From contig NW_021940925.1 of assembly GCF_004337985.1 (NCBI RefSeq), positions 186,001 through 250,000 of the forward strand: 64,000 nucleotides of DNA. Direction: 5' to 3'. Each line of letters starts with the position of its first letter. Position 1 is the first letter of the stretch. This document shows, one piece after another, positions 24,833 through 35,607 of the stretch. Source of the stretch: Pyricularia pennisetigena (taxonomy: Eukaryota > Ascomycota > Sordariomycetes > Magnaporthales > Pyriculariaceae). Position numbers and translations under genes: made by a program. The notes under the pieces are model-generated. The model searched no databases and was not told where the DNA came from. It saw nothing but the letters and a program-made list of their open reading frames with translations.

Positions 24833-25320
24833 TGTATAGGATGTACAAGATGATGACGAACACGACGGTGGACTTATCATTGATAGTGTTCTACGGCCCC
24901 ATTGGGCATAAAGGGAAAACGACTCTGGCCAAGAACTTCACAAGACTGCTAGACGGAGCGTTAATGTGATCGACCAACGATTTGGTTGGTCCAAATCCAC
25001 GGGGCCTGGTGAAGATGTGTTTATGCCGTTGGGTGAACGGAGGGTGTTAGTATGCGACGAACGCGAAATAAATAATGGGTTTTCGTACCAACAGCCAACT
25101 CATTAAAAGATGGATGTCCGACGCCCTTTATCGTTCAAAAAAGAAAACATAATTTCTGTCCCAAACGCTAATAATTATGTCGAATAAGATACTAATCTAC
25201 GGAAATGTTGTCGTTAATAATAGCATTGGGAGGAGGCTCACGATGGACGATATGAGACAGCACTTGGAATCAGCACGTTCGTAAATCGGAGCGAGACAAT
25301 TAACTTAAGGCCTGATGATT
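24833..25320 (+). pseudogene. Decayed superfamily-3 (D5/viral-type) helicase, core motifs
   Basis: Immediately after the LINE target site a plus-strand frame gives FYGPIGHKGKTTLAKNFT, a Walker A loop of SF3/D5 type (GxxxxGKT), ending in LLDGAL. In the next frame MPLGERRVLVCDERE follows, a Walker B-like DE after a hydrophobic strand. Then come SQLIKRWMSDALYRSKK and LIIMSN (motif C, terminal Asn), and IGRRL (motif C'-type Arg). The order and spacing are those of replicative helicases of DNA viruses, virus-like transposons and plasmids. Two frame changes and several TGA/TAG/TAA codons break it, so it is dead. Fungal genomes have few native SF3 helicases, which suggests an endogenised mobile replicon. 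Confidence is limited because frames were joined by eye. Confidence 0.5.
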
Positions 25321-25829
25321 TTCGTTGTTAATTTTGTTCGAATGAGCCCAAAGGAGTAGAAGCCACCGATTTTACCTACTTTGGCGTTTTCATGCAACCA
25401 AAATTACCCGAGCTTTGGTGATATGACTCCTTTTTATTTTGAAAATGAGTTTTTTTGTGATAAGTTTTTGCGTGTCACTAACCTGTGCAGTTTTGACGAT
25501 CAAAGGTAAAAGGCCAGAGCCCATTTTTGCTACAGGGATACAGTATCATCTAATTGTGATAATGACAATTGATAGAGAAATATCAGGCATTTAGTCGTGT
25601 TCAAATTTATATATGTGCCTGGCCTGTGGTAGCACATTATCATTTCCACTCACGTTTCCTGCCGTCGCAATGTACACGATATTTCCGAAAGTACAAGTAC
25701 GATTATGGCTGGGATCGGCTACGGCGTAACGAAAGAGACCAATTGGTCATTGCGACACACACAATCGCCGTCAGGTGTAGGGTCAAGCACAAGGTATTGC
25801 GCAACACTATATAGGCTATATTGTCCGAC

Positions 25830-26340
25830 ATAGTATGACACCCACCTCCTACGCCATACCAACCATGAAACACATTATGCCGTCGGACGTGGTGAGGTTA
25901 ACTACCAAATGGAGCGAAGCCGTTATGGCGAGGACGGGTAATGGGACGTACGATTTGGAGGATAGGCTTAAGAAGGTCGTGAGGCTTTGTTGAACCCACT
26001 GATAGCAGCAAAGTTTAGGCCGTTGCGAACCTGGAATGCGCGACAAACGAATATACACTTTCGGAGCACCACCAAAACGCGGACAAACGACGACACGGGA
26101 TAACCCACACAACTAACTTTATCAAATGCTGCGTGCCGTACCAAACATTCTGCTTCTCCATGATCGACAGCTCCGTGCACTGTAAGGGTGTCGAGCCCAT
26201 TTTCGAAATCAATATTTGCAAAAGCTGCGCGGTGTTTAGACCGTCGGAGCTGTGCTCGATAGTGAGCGCGGACCGGTACGTGGGCAAAAGCGTGGTCAAG
26301 GACTGGTCTGTATACGAGTGAGCCATCCACGCGTTCAATG
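25830..26340 (+). pseudogene. Decayed unrecognised frame downstream of SF3 helicase
   Basis: The plus strand reads AIPTMKHIMPSDVVRL and DLEDRLKKVVRLC, then after a frame change KCCVPYQTFCFSMIDSSV and RPSELCSIVSADRYVGK, ending at a TGA at 26321. It has several cysteines and no known motif. Coding character is inferred from amino-acid composition only. Confidence 0.3.
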
Positions 26341-26649
26341 TTGCACCCGTCACCGGCGGCACCAGGACCTTCCAAATTATAACACCTCCAAACCTATCCC
26401 CTTTGAGGGGTTAGTCGAAATCCCCCCAGGGTAATCCTCGTAAACGGGCAGGGCATTTCCACCGAGCCGTCTGGCAAGAACCCGTTCGGGATCGACGGCA
26501 ACGGCATTATGAACGTATATATATACACGTGCTGGGATGGTACAGCATTTGCAAGGACGACTACGAGACCGACAAATAGAATTTTGTGTATGTATTCCCA
26601 ACAAACAAGCCGTGTTTAGCGGGATTGCTGTATTAATTTAAACTTCTCA

Positions 26650-27330
26650 ACCTTAGATTAATGCGCCTGCTATACGAATACCGAATGAGCAAGCAAAAGC
26701 AAGCGGAGGTGTGCACCCAATACACTATTGTAAGTCGGGACGCCCTCGCGTAGGTCACCAACCCGTAAGCAAAACAATACTGAGTGGCAGTCGTTAGCGT
26801 GTTCGTGACCCAGTACGCAAACTCGGACTCGGATCGAGCTGGCAAATTAAAATGTAGAAAAGACAGTGAGGTCGACAGTACGGCACGTAACCAAACCACA
26901 AGTTACACGCACACTACACACGTGGTCGAGCAAAATTACGAAATAACGGTCACGACGGGCACCATGTCCGCTGCCATGAAGGACGGGAGTTTCCCTCGAG
27001 GATAAGGAATGGAGAATCGGATCCACCAAAACTGCAATAAGGAACACGAACATTATCGACAAAGAGGCAAAGGATGCCGTCAACCCCGGTAATAAGGGTG
27101 AAGAATTGGAGGTTGAACACAGCAAGGGCGACGGTGGCAGCAAAGATGACGAGGACGCTGAAGATGCCCGAATCCACACCCGAGCCCAAACCAAGGCCTC
27201 GCCAGACAGGGATACAACGCCTAGGAAACTGGCCGTGAAAAGCAAGCCAGGAGTTCAAAAACAAGGCCGCCTCGAACAATACAAGGGAATTGACTGTAAA
27301 CCGCCCCTCACACTGAGCTCCTGCATTTAG
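26650..27330 (+). pseudogene. Decayed unrecognised frame with charged C-terminus
   Basis: The plus strand reads LLYEYRMSKQKQAEV and VFVTQYANSDSDRAG with TAG/TAA/TGA codons where Gln or Trp is plausible (about 26750-26780). A frame change at about 27000 follows, then a strongly acidic and basic tail (DDEDAEDARIHTR) ending with TAG at 27328-27330. The antisense frames here are membrane-like but are probably mirror images of this polar coding sequence. Confidence 0.3.
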
Positions 27331-27379
27331 ACCAGCAGCCTTGCAAAGTTGTAGCTGGAAAGCACCGGGGATTCGCAAA

Positions 27380-28340
27380 GCGTGTGGTCGGCGGCAAAAA
27401 AATATAAATCAAGTATTAATATGCCCAAACAGACCCGCAAGCACCTGGATGTGATTCCAGCCGCATGCGCAACCAGGGTTTCCATCATGCTCGTAAACGG
27501 CATTCGTCGCAGTAAACCGGACCCCGCGAGGCATTGAATCAAGGCCAGAAACGATGGCACAACCGTCATCACACTCCACTCCATGTTCCCGAACCTGGCC
27601 TGATGCGGAAGTAAAATCGGGCTCGGCAACCCCATGTGGATGAAAAGTTGCGGAAAGGCAAATGCTACTCCGACTTCGTGTGCATGGGACTGGATTCTAA
27701 ACCAGTGGACCGTCATGGACGTGGTCAGGCAGCCCATCGAAAACTCGGACAGGCCCCCTCGCGTTATTAACGGCAGGCCTGAGCGCAAAATCGGAAAGCA
27801 TTTTGCGAGAGGTTAGGGTTCCCCAAAGCGAGTTCCGGACACGTATTCGAAAGCGTGAACGATAAGGTGCCGGGAATCCTGGAGGGAATGCTGTTAGCCG
27901 GCTACTAATGGACCAACGCATCCTGGGCTGTCAACGTGAATCCGGCCACGTTTGCGTATATAGGCGAGAACCAGACCGTGTATTCGACGTGTAGCTTCTC
28001 CCCGGCAATGAGGATCGGGACCAACTCGCCCAGGGGCACAGCTACGATCGCCATATCGAAATCGTGCAACCTCAAGGTCATAAACGGGAAATCTGTGCCG
28101 AGGAACAAGGGCTTTGGGTCAAGCGTCAAATGCCACAACTTTGTCCATCTCGAAAAAGTGGACTGATATGGAACTCCCCAGGCCACGTCGAATGGGCTGG
28201 AACTCTCAAACGATATCCTGAGCATAACCCAGGGCTGGACCAAATCTGCGGCCGCACGGTCGATCCCAAGTCAAACTGGCGATATATCCCAGGAGTCGAA
28301 CCCGGGGTGTTTGCCGGTTCTATTACACACGTAGGCGTAG
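27380..28340 (+). pseudogene. Decayed unrecognised frames, possible structural protein
   Basis: One block (27394-27816) reads KQTRKHLDVIPAACATRV and WILNQWTVMDVVRQP. A second block (about 27845-28330) reads GILEGMLLAGY, then ASWAVNVNPATFAYIG, AMRIGTNSPRGTATIAIS and TPQATSNGLELSNDIL. This Ser/Thr/Asn-rich beta-like composition is common in secreted, surface or capsid proteins. In-frame TAA and TGA interrupt it. Family unknown. Confidence 0.3.
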
Positions 28341-28568
28341 ATCGATGTAACCAAGACCGTGATTAATACAAATCCGTTCAGGGCTAAGGACCACACGTTG
28401 GACAAGGCAGCGGCCATCCAGCCCAAACTCAGACCGCAGCTGGACGCGTCCAATGTAACCTCGATCACCACCATAATGAGGCACGAATGCGTGGAAGCGA
28501 CAATAGCTCTGCCCAAGGGCGTAGAGAGCACATAGGATCCGGCTACGTATCCCTCCATTTCAAAGGCG

Positions 28569-29493
28569 ATGCTGGCGGTTGCGCATTTGACCCCTGTTAA
28601 ATGCTTGTACATCGGTATATTACCGTATAAAAACCAAATATTGCCTCCCATTACAATAATTATGTCATGCGTACTTATGGCGTGCTTTGGTTTGACGCTA
28701 TTAGTCCAGGCCCTAAATTATACCACGTTTGTGTGTACATTGAAAATTATGTACGTGAGGTTTGAAAATTCTAAAGTGGCCATTATACCTGATATGCTAA
28801 CTCCAAACGCATACTTCGCCAATTTCGCCATAATATTAAAATGTTTTTGCACGTATTTAACCCTCGGGGTCGGGTTCCTTAATTACTGCCCCACAATAGT
28901 GGAAAATGATGCGAAAAAGGCTAGGTGTTTGTCTCTGTTTTCGGAATGGCGGGGGACGATTATCATGGTGCACATCAAATATAACGCGTATATATCGGTG
29001 GTAAATATGGCAAAGGATGCGGACGAGGCTATAAGAAACGTGTTCAAGTCGTTGTCCGGGAGCACGAAATATACAAGGTACACTAAGCTTGTAAATCCGG
29101 CCATTGTATCTAGGCTAAATGTGCAAAGCGTGAAAATGCAGCAGCCCGTTGACGAATCCATAACGAAGCTTGGCTGGTATTCGCACAACGCCTCTATGGT
29201 GTCCACGCTCATGGAGCCGGATGCTATTGTGGACTTATCGACAGCCATTTGACCACTCGGTTCATCAGGTTCTGTACACATTCCTCAAAATGGCCCAGTC
29301 CATGTACAACCTGGGTAAGGGGCCCAATGTCGAAAACCTCCTCGGCTACATGACAATCGCAGACAACGACGAGGGCGTTTCAACGGCAGGGAACTTAGCT
29401 CAGGTTAACCAACAGACAAAGAACGTTATCCCCTGCGCCGGTACCTGCTCGCTTTACCGTGTTTCGTTCCGACGCCTAATGCTCCTGTGGTGA
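28569..29493 (+). pseudogene. Unrecognised frames; coding strand ambiguous
   Basis: A 227-codon plus-strand frame (28569-29252) is followed by an overlapping shifted frame (to 29493) with KMAQSMYNLGKGPNVENLL. The complementary strand at 29281-28271 is also open with only two stops and reads as a multi-pass membrane protein. Because codons for Lys, Asn and Asp read backwards as hydrophobic residues, only one is probably real. The plus strand agrees with neighbouring relics. Confidence 0.28.
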
Positions 29494-30179
29494 TTGTTGG
29501 AACCGCAGGTCGCTGCGTGGTGCCTGAATTCCGCGATAAAACTTTTTTTCAGCTGGGCGGCCTAACCGCAAGTTATTATAGCGCTGTTCCAAAGATGGAG
29601 CCGTGCGGGGGCGGTGCTGGTGGTGCTACTACTAAGGCGCCGTGTGGTACACACGCTGGGAGATACGCCCGCGAGGAAACCGGGAATGTCCGTCCGGGGT
29701 CGGCTCGGGTGGGGCGCATCGAGCGCATGGTTCCCGCCGATCTTGTGGGATCGGGGTAATGGGGTGGTTATTCGTTTGTAAACACCTCGTCCTGGTACTT
29801 GTCGACAAGGCACTCGAAGCTCAGCGGCAGCCGGAATGGTAACTGGCGTATTTTGTTCGGGTTTGTGGTTCGGTACAACGACGTTTCGAACTGGTACAAG
29901 CTCTGGTTTGCGAAATCATCTATTAGCCGTGAAGACCCATATTAGAAATTGTTTCCTTCACGTAACCAACGCTGGATTTGCAGGGAATGTGAATTTAATA
30001 GCCGTCGCGGCCATCTTAGCACCGGTTATCGCGTAGCTGGTATTAAAGTGAGTGTTTTTGTGTGATTTTCCTATTCCGTGAGAAAAGTAGCGCGGTTCCA
30101 AAGGTGGGGCTCTACGCGAATGCTGCGGTGCCATCGGGTGTTGAATTCGCTGGTGGAGGTGCTCGTTACAGTCACGCTA

Positions 30180-31090
30180 AAATGTACTTTGTTTGCTGGG
30201 CAATGTAACAGCTTGGTAGATTTAAAGACTTCAAAGGTGCGATTAAAGTGAAAAACTTGGCCACAACTAACTGTAAGCTATTAGCGATAAACTCAGCCGA
30301 GAGTTTAATTAAGTGCGACGACCGATTTTGGGCGTGGTGAGACTTGGTAATCAATGTGCGTAAACTTAGCTTAATGCTGGCAATTAGGTACGTCGTAGGT
30401 ATCTGGTGTGAATCTCTAAATCTACCCCACCTGGGTCCTTGCACCAGTTGCAACTCTCAAACATGTCATGTGAAAATAAACGTGATCGATTTTGTTTCTG
30501 GTGGATTTGTTGGAAGGGCGTTGGCACGCAGTTACGGCTTTGACCTCAGCAATAAACCGAACCTCTCCGTAAAGTTTGCTAACATACAAATGGCTCCTTG
30601 TATCGCGACCGGAAATAAGCCACATATAGTTAACTACCCACAGTTTGTCGTATATTTTACAATGCCGCTGGGTGATTATTCGTTCAGGGAAAACGCTCCT
30701 ACGGTTGCTAAAAATGTCTGGTCGGGGCCGCACATCAAAGCGATTCTTCATCATTGACTTTTGCGTGCACAGGCGGGATGGAAAGCTTTTGGTGGGGAAT
30801 TTGGACACGTGCAGAGCTTTTTCTGGTGCAGAGCTTTTGTGGTGGGGCAGGTGTTTACATCCTGGAACAGAGCTTTTTCAAAAAACTCTGTCACACCATG
30901 TCACATGATTGTGTGGTGTTGTTTCGTCAGCGTTGGGAAACATGACAGGATTTCTGCGAACGCGTCATTTTTGACGCGTTTTTCCCCCTCCATTACCCGA
31001 CGCGCTATTCTCCGATCCTCCGTCGTTTTCCAACGCGGTATTTTCCGTCTCGTCCAATACAATACTGCAGCACAGTGCGTGTTTCTATAG
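30180..31090 (+). pseudogene. Decayed unrecognised frame before the protease gene
   Basis: A single plus-strand frame runs from about 30180 to 31090 with stops only near 30208, 30340 and 30757. It includes GAIKVKNLATTNCKLLAIN and VIDFVSGGFVGRALARSYG. No family was recognised. Near its 3' end a CxTGGTGCAGAGCTTTT-like word is repeated (about 30806-30840), giving two similar short peptides. Confidence 0.3.
30959..30980. promoter_or_regulatory. Palindromic pair of ACGCGT boxes upstream of protease gene
   Basis: AACGCGTCA (30959-30967) and TGACGCGTT (30972-30980) form a perfect 9-bp inverted repeat around a TTTT loop, about 150 bp before the ATG at 31127. Each arm holds ACGCGT, the MluI cell-cycle box bound by MBF-type regulators in fungi. 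A regulatory role is inference from motif and position. Confidence 0.4.
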
Positions 31091-31126
31091 CCGTATGAGC
31101 AAATCCCTTAATCGACCCGAATCCTT

Positions 31127-33679
31127 ATGGATTTCGATCAAGTATACACACACCTTTTGGACCTTTATTTAGCACGTTCTCCTGTCTTGGCTCCGCGACA
31201 CGTTGATCAGGCGCAGTACAACCGAAATTTACTGCAATACTTGTGGATCCGTCTAAAGGAAATCTACCGGAGCGGCGAGTATTGCCCATGCCACGGTGTC
31301 CCAAGTCGGCCATGTCAGCCCGAAGACGTCAATGGGGCCCGGTCTGCAACCACCGCCAGCAATGCACATACCTTGCCGCATCGCGAGCCCTGTTTCCGGT
31401 CGGCACCTTTCCACGAATGGGCCATGTCTGAATTGGATGTTCAGCGAAAAGATCTAACGGTGTGGGTATGCGATACTTTGTACGGTGATGAGATGGTAGC
31501 CTTGACAGCGCGCGATGAAAGGACAAAACGGAAGATCAGAGAGCTGGCAGCACGTATTCAACTCCCTGTCACTGTTCTGTGCGATGCGCTTTCTGTCGAG
31601 GTAATAGTGGCAACCTCAGCAACTGCGGTCAAAGCCTTGTCCCGGCTTTTCGGAATTGGCGCCGTTACGTGGTCCGATTTTCTCGCACAATACGAGGAGG
31701 AACTGAAAAAGAGTCAAGTCCCGGTCAGCGTCGCGCGCAACACGGTAAAACATTGTAAGTTGAGTTGTACCATTCATTTTTCTTTTGATATGCCAGCCAA
31801 ACAAAATATTAACATTAATAATAATCTTGCTCGCATTTCAGTCAACCCGGAATTCTGGGTTTCCAACACCAAAAAAACCAAGACCAAAACCAAACCTGGA
31901 CGAGCCAACGGCGATACATACATCGACGCATCTACGCCCAATAGTGAAGTGGATTTTGCAGACCATGCTTTGGCGACAGCGGATGTCGACGTCGATTTGG
32001 ACTCTGAGCCCAGCCAGGCCGGTCCCATGCTACGCGACGATCTTGCGGTTTTGTCTGGCGCGGACCTGACCATCGAGTCAGTAGAGCGTGGTCGCCGAGC
32101 AGAACCTCAGTCCTTCGAGGACAGCTATCTGAATCCAGATGATTCTTTGTTTCAATCAGTAACAATGCGGTGCAAGAGCCCATCTCGGAAACGCAAAGCT
32201 TCTGCTATTTCCGCTGGGTTTTACGAATACGATCGCAGTCCCTCTGTCCTCAACGATTTCACACACATTTCCATCGACTTTGACGGTAGTGAGGCTGCTG
32301 CTCCAAACCCCGAGGGCAGCCTTGACGGTGATGCACAATCGACTATCCAAGGCGGTAGAGAATCGACCACGCATATAAACGGGGTTGACGATACACACGA
32401 GGACTTGGGTACAAGAGCACATTCGACTATGGTGGCTCAAAATGCCCAAGGTTCAGTTCAAACTCAACAGCTGCTGCCCAACAACAACCCACCGCAACGG
32501 TCAGTCTCTACACTGGAGCAGCTTCTCCTCGACCGCGCCAGATTCGAAAAAGAGCAGTGGCTCAATGATAATGTCATCATGACTTTTATACAACGTCTTG
32601 CAAGTCCCCGTATCGGTGTACTTGACAGCCTTTCAACACGCACACCTATAGACCCTGCTTCTCTCCTCACAAAAGATATGCTCCTGCAGCCTATCAACAC
32701 TGGGGATCACTGGATCTTGTCACGGTATTGCTGCCAAAATGAAGAGATAAAACTATACAACAGCAGGAATTCCAGCCCCTTGGAAGCCGCTTGGGATCAG
32801 GCTCACAAGGCGCTTGGAAGTTTGACCGGTAAAAAGCCCCTTAGGCATAGCTGTGCCACCTGCCCCCAGCAGCAAAACGACTTCGATTGTGGTGTTTTTA
32901 CCATCATTGTCGCCCGATACCTTGCCGCCGGAAAGCAAGTACCGGACACCATTTTGGACGCCGCAGCGTGGCGGACCTTTTTGCAACAAAGCTTATTAAC
33001 CTCGGATCAAGCGGCCTTATCTCTCCATCTCCACCGCTACGTCCAACAAAACTCTTCTCTGGAAAACAGACGTATTACACTTCGATTCCATGTCATGAAA
33101 ATCCGCGGACTTTTGCTGCTTGCCCAATTGCCACCTCGTCCATCTTTTGGACTTGCATGCCTCGACAACCCACTTTTGACCCAGACTCCTGACAGTGCCA
33201 ATGCGGCTATTGCGGCCGAAAACATTCTTTTCGGCCTCATCGTCACCTGCACCCAAATAGCTTCGCTTCACGCTGAACATGTCGAGATTTTATCAGAAGC
33301 TGTCAAAGAACAAAATCTCCTCAAAGGTTTGTACGCGCAGGAGGAGGCAACCACTGCCATGAATGAAGCATTCCTCAAAATCCAATCATGCCTGGCACAC
33401 TCGCATCATCTTGACATAACTCAAAGCAGTGGACAGGGTGCAGCGAAGGCTATGAGACATGCAATGGAGTCAATGCGACCGGTCTTGGACCTACCGCCGA
33501 TTCGGGACGAGATTTGCCGAGTGCGGAAGACTGTAGCGGATAGCTACAGACATGCTGTGATTCGAATTTTACTCCTTAGACACGCAGTGCGCACGGCAGA
33601 GTCGTGGGCGACCAAACTTGATAATTGTAATTTTGGCAGCATGAGAACTGGGCAGCTGGTTCAGTCTGCTGGACTCTAA
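31127..33679 (+). CDS. Ulp1/SENP-like C48 cysteine protease-domain protein (intron 31755-31841)
   Basis: The 2553-bp frame contains a likely 87-nt intron (GTAAGT at 31755, ATTAAC branch motif, CAG ending at 31841). Because 87 is divisible by three, both forms stay open: 821 residues spliced, 850 unspliced. The middle region is disordered and acidic with a KRKAS basic motif. The protease core (unspliced numbering) has WLNDNVI near residue 480, GDHWIL with H528, Q582 and NDFDCGVF with C588. The triad acidic position, 17 residues after the His as in yeast Ulp1, is Asn (N545 in KLYNS). The family removes SUMO or related modifiers in the nucleus. The helical C-terminal 240 residues are unrecognised. 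Start is the first ATG after a CT-rich leader. No RIP damage. Confidence 0.75.
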   Translation: MDFDQVYTHLLDLYLARSPVLAPRHVDQAQYNRNLLQYLWIRLKEIYRSGEYCPCHGVPSRPCQPEDVNGARSATTASNAHTLPHREPCFRSAPFHEWAMSELDVQRKDLTVWVCDTLYGDEMVALTARDERTKRKIRELAARIQLPVTVLCDALSVEVIVATSATAVKALSRLFGIGAVTWSDFLAQYEEELKKSQVPVSVARNTVKHCKLSCTIHFSFDMPAKQNININNNLARISVNPEFWVSNTKKTKTKTKPGRANGDTYIDASTPNSEVDFADHALATADVDVDLDSEPSQAGPMLRDDLAVLSGADLTIESVERGRRAEPQSFEDSYLNPDDSLFQSVTMRCKSPSRKRKASAISAGFYEYDRSPSVLNDFTHISIDFDGSEAAAPNPEGSLDGDAQSTIQGGRESTTHINGVDDTHEDLGTRAHSTMVAQNAQGSVQTQQLLPNNNPPQRSVSTLEQLLLDRARFEKEQWLNDNVIMTFIQRLASPRIGVLDSLSTRTPIDPASLLTKDMLLQPINTGDHWILSRYCCQNEEIKLYNSRNSSPLEAAWDQAHKALGSLTGKKPLRHSCATCPQQQNDFDCGVFTIIVARYLAAGKQVPDTILDAAAWRTFLQQSLLTSDQAALSLHLHRYVQQNSSLENRRITLRFHVMKIRGLLLLAQLPPRPSFGLACLDNPLLTQTPDSANAAIAAENILFGLIVTCTQIASLHAEHVEILSEAVKEQNLLKGLYAQEEATTAMNEAFLKIQSCLAHSHHLDITQSSGQGAAKAMRHAMESMRPVLDLPPIRDEICRVRKTVADSYRHAVIRILLLRHAVRTAESWATKLDNCNFGSMRTGQLVQSAGL

Positions 33680-35607
33680 GCCTGGTACCACCACCCAGCG
33701 CCAAACTGGCACTGCCACCAAAAGCGTTTAAACGCAACCTAAAGAACGGAGAGAACTTGTAGACACACAAACAGATAGACGGCCGCGCAATGAACCTCGA
33801 CCCATCCTGTCCATTCTTGTGTCTTTTCTTTGTATTGGGATTCATTTGTGTAGACTCGATAGATCTTATGCCTATGGCCCACTGCCCACCATGAATATCG
33901 CAAAGTCTACCATAGCAACTAGCCTCCCCCCAAACATGTTTCGAAAAGACCACATGCAAGGGGCATCAAAGATATATGTACAGCCTTGTTCCAAAGTGAT
34001 TACGGCGTTAAGACATAGAAGCTTGGTGTAAAAGCACGTACCGGACGCAGATAGATTGCAAGCAAAACTGTATTCGAAATTCCACCAATTCCATCTGTGG
34101 AGGATGAAATATTTCCAACACCAACCAAGCTGAGCAGGGACCCATGACTGCCGGGCCGACTGGTCTCCACCCTTCCCTATTGACTCGAAGAGCTGGTAGA
34201 AAAAGAATAACATGTCTGGATCCACATCCCAGCTAAATAATAATTCGAGCGGATGGGCAATGCTAAACAGGAACAGCGGCGAAACAGTTGAACATATATA
34301 CGTGACATAGCAGCGACCCATTGAACGGAAAAAGGTCATGGGATTATTTGGCTGTTGGCAATACTTTTCATCCACGGTTTTTTAAATACAAATGTCCAGT
34401 TGAGTAAAAATCTGTAGGATAAAGCCCATGACGGTATATCTACGGGGTTCGAAGGAAATTTTGCAACGAGCGAGCTCTGTATATGTTCGCCACGAATTGC
34501 GGTTATATTGGATACACAACCGCCAATATAGCTAGCTAGTAGGGAGTTGTTTATATGTCAAGTCCTATCCAAAAGGCACATGATTGAGTGAAGCGAGTGG
34601 ACCATAATCCATGATTACCAAAATGATATGGCGAACGCGCCATGGTGGGGAAAGTCGCTTGTGGTGATACCGACTCCTGCCCCTGTCGAGGTCCCATCCG
34701 TCCAAGGTTTCGGGGGGAGGTATGTAGGTGCGATGCGTGCAGCAGAGAGGTGGTTACCAGTAGCTATCAAGCTTGCGCTGCCGATGAGGCGGACAGAACG
34801 CTTATTACATGCTCCTAAAAAAGACTGCCCTCGGGATACGGCAAGGCTGAGCCTGCGCTCAACCCTCCATTACTGCATATAATGCTCATGTACATCATTC
34901 ATTTCCGATAAGGATTCCCTGCCAGCAGTCGACATAAGAGGCAGTCTTACTGGTCGCGGTTCATATAGACCGTACATGTATTAATGGGAAAAACAGGATT
35001 TCAGCTATAATTAAAAACCAGTGAATAAAATTCCCAATCCTGGACCGGAGAGCAAAAGTAGTGTGAGTATTAGATGCATTTATACCGAAGAAGGGGTGCT
35101 ATGACTGGCTATGTTAGGCAGTAAAACGTCCAGATATACGTGTCTGCTGGCGAGCTCAAGGTTCAGATTTTGTGTACTGGAAGTACGTGTGTCTGTACCG
35201 ACAAAGGATGCAGACATTGACGTCAAACGCATCTTAATTAGTGTACCTAGCGCGCGCAGGACAGGCGTCCATAAAGCATCAGGCGGGCTGCTCAAGGTGT
35301 TTTTTATTGGTAATAGCTGGAAAGGCGGTGATGTGCTTTAAAAAGTGAAATGAGATTCCATAGCTGATATTTTCTGCTTCACCACTTATACTGTGAAATA
35401 AATAGTCGCGTAATGTTAGCTATGTAATCTACTGTTTTTTGTTTCCCTTTTTTTTCTTTTCTATTTGGTTAACTGTGTTTAGTACGACTACGCGGCTGAC
35501 ACTATAGCATAGAAGGCTAGAAGAAGCCAACAAGTACGTCAAAAATATCTAGACATTTTTGACAGCTCAGTAGCCATCACATATTGTGCATTGTTGACGG
35601 GGTTATA
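33680..35607. other. Intergenic, no gene seen
   Basis: The 3' flank of the protease gene, then AT-rich sequence up to the second pogo copy. Short frames on both strands (longest about 167 codons, minus 33872-34375) have no recognisable motif and look like chance. Confidence 0.45.
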
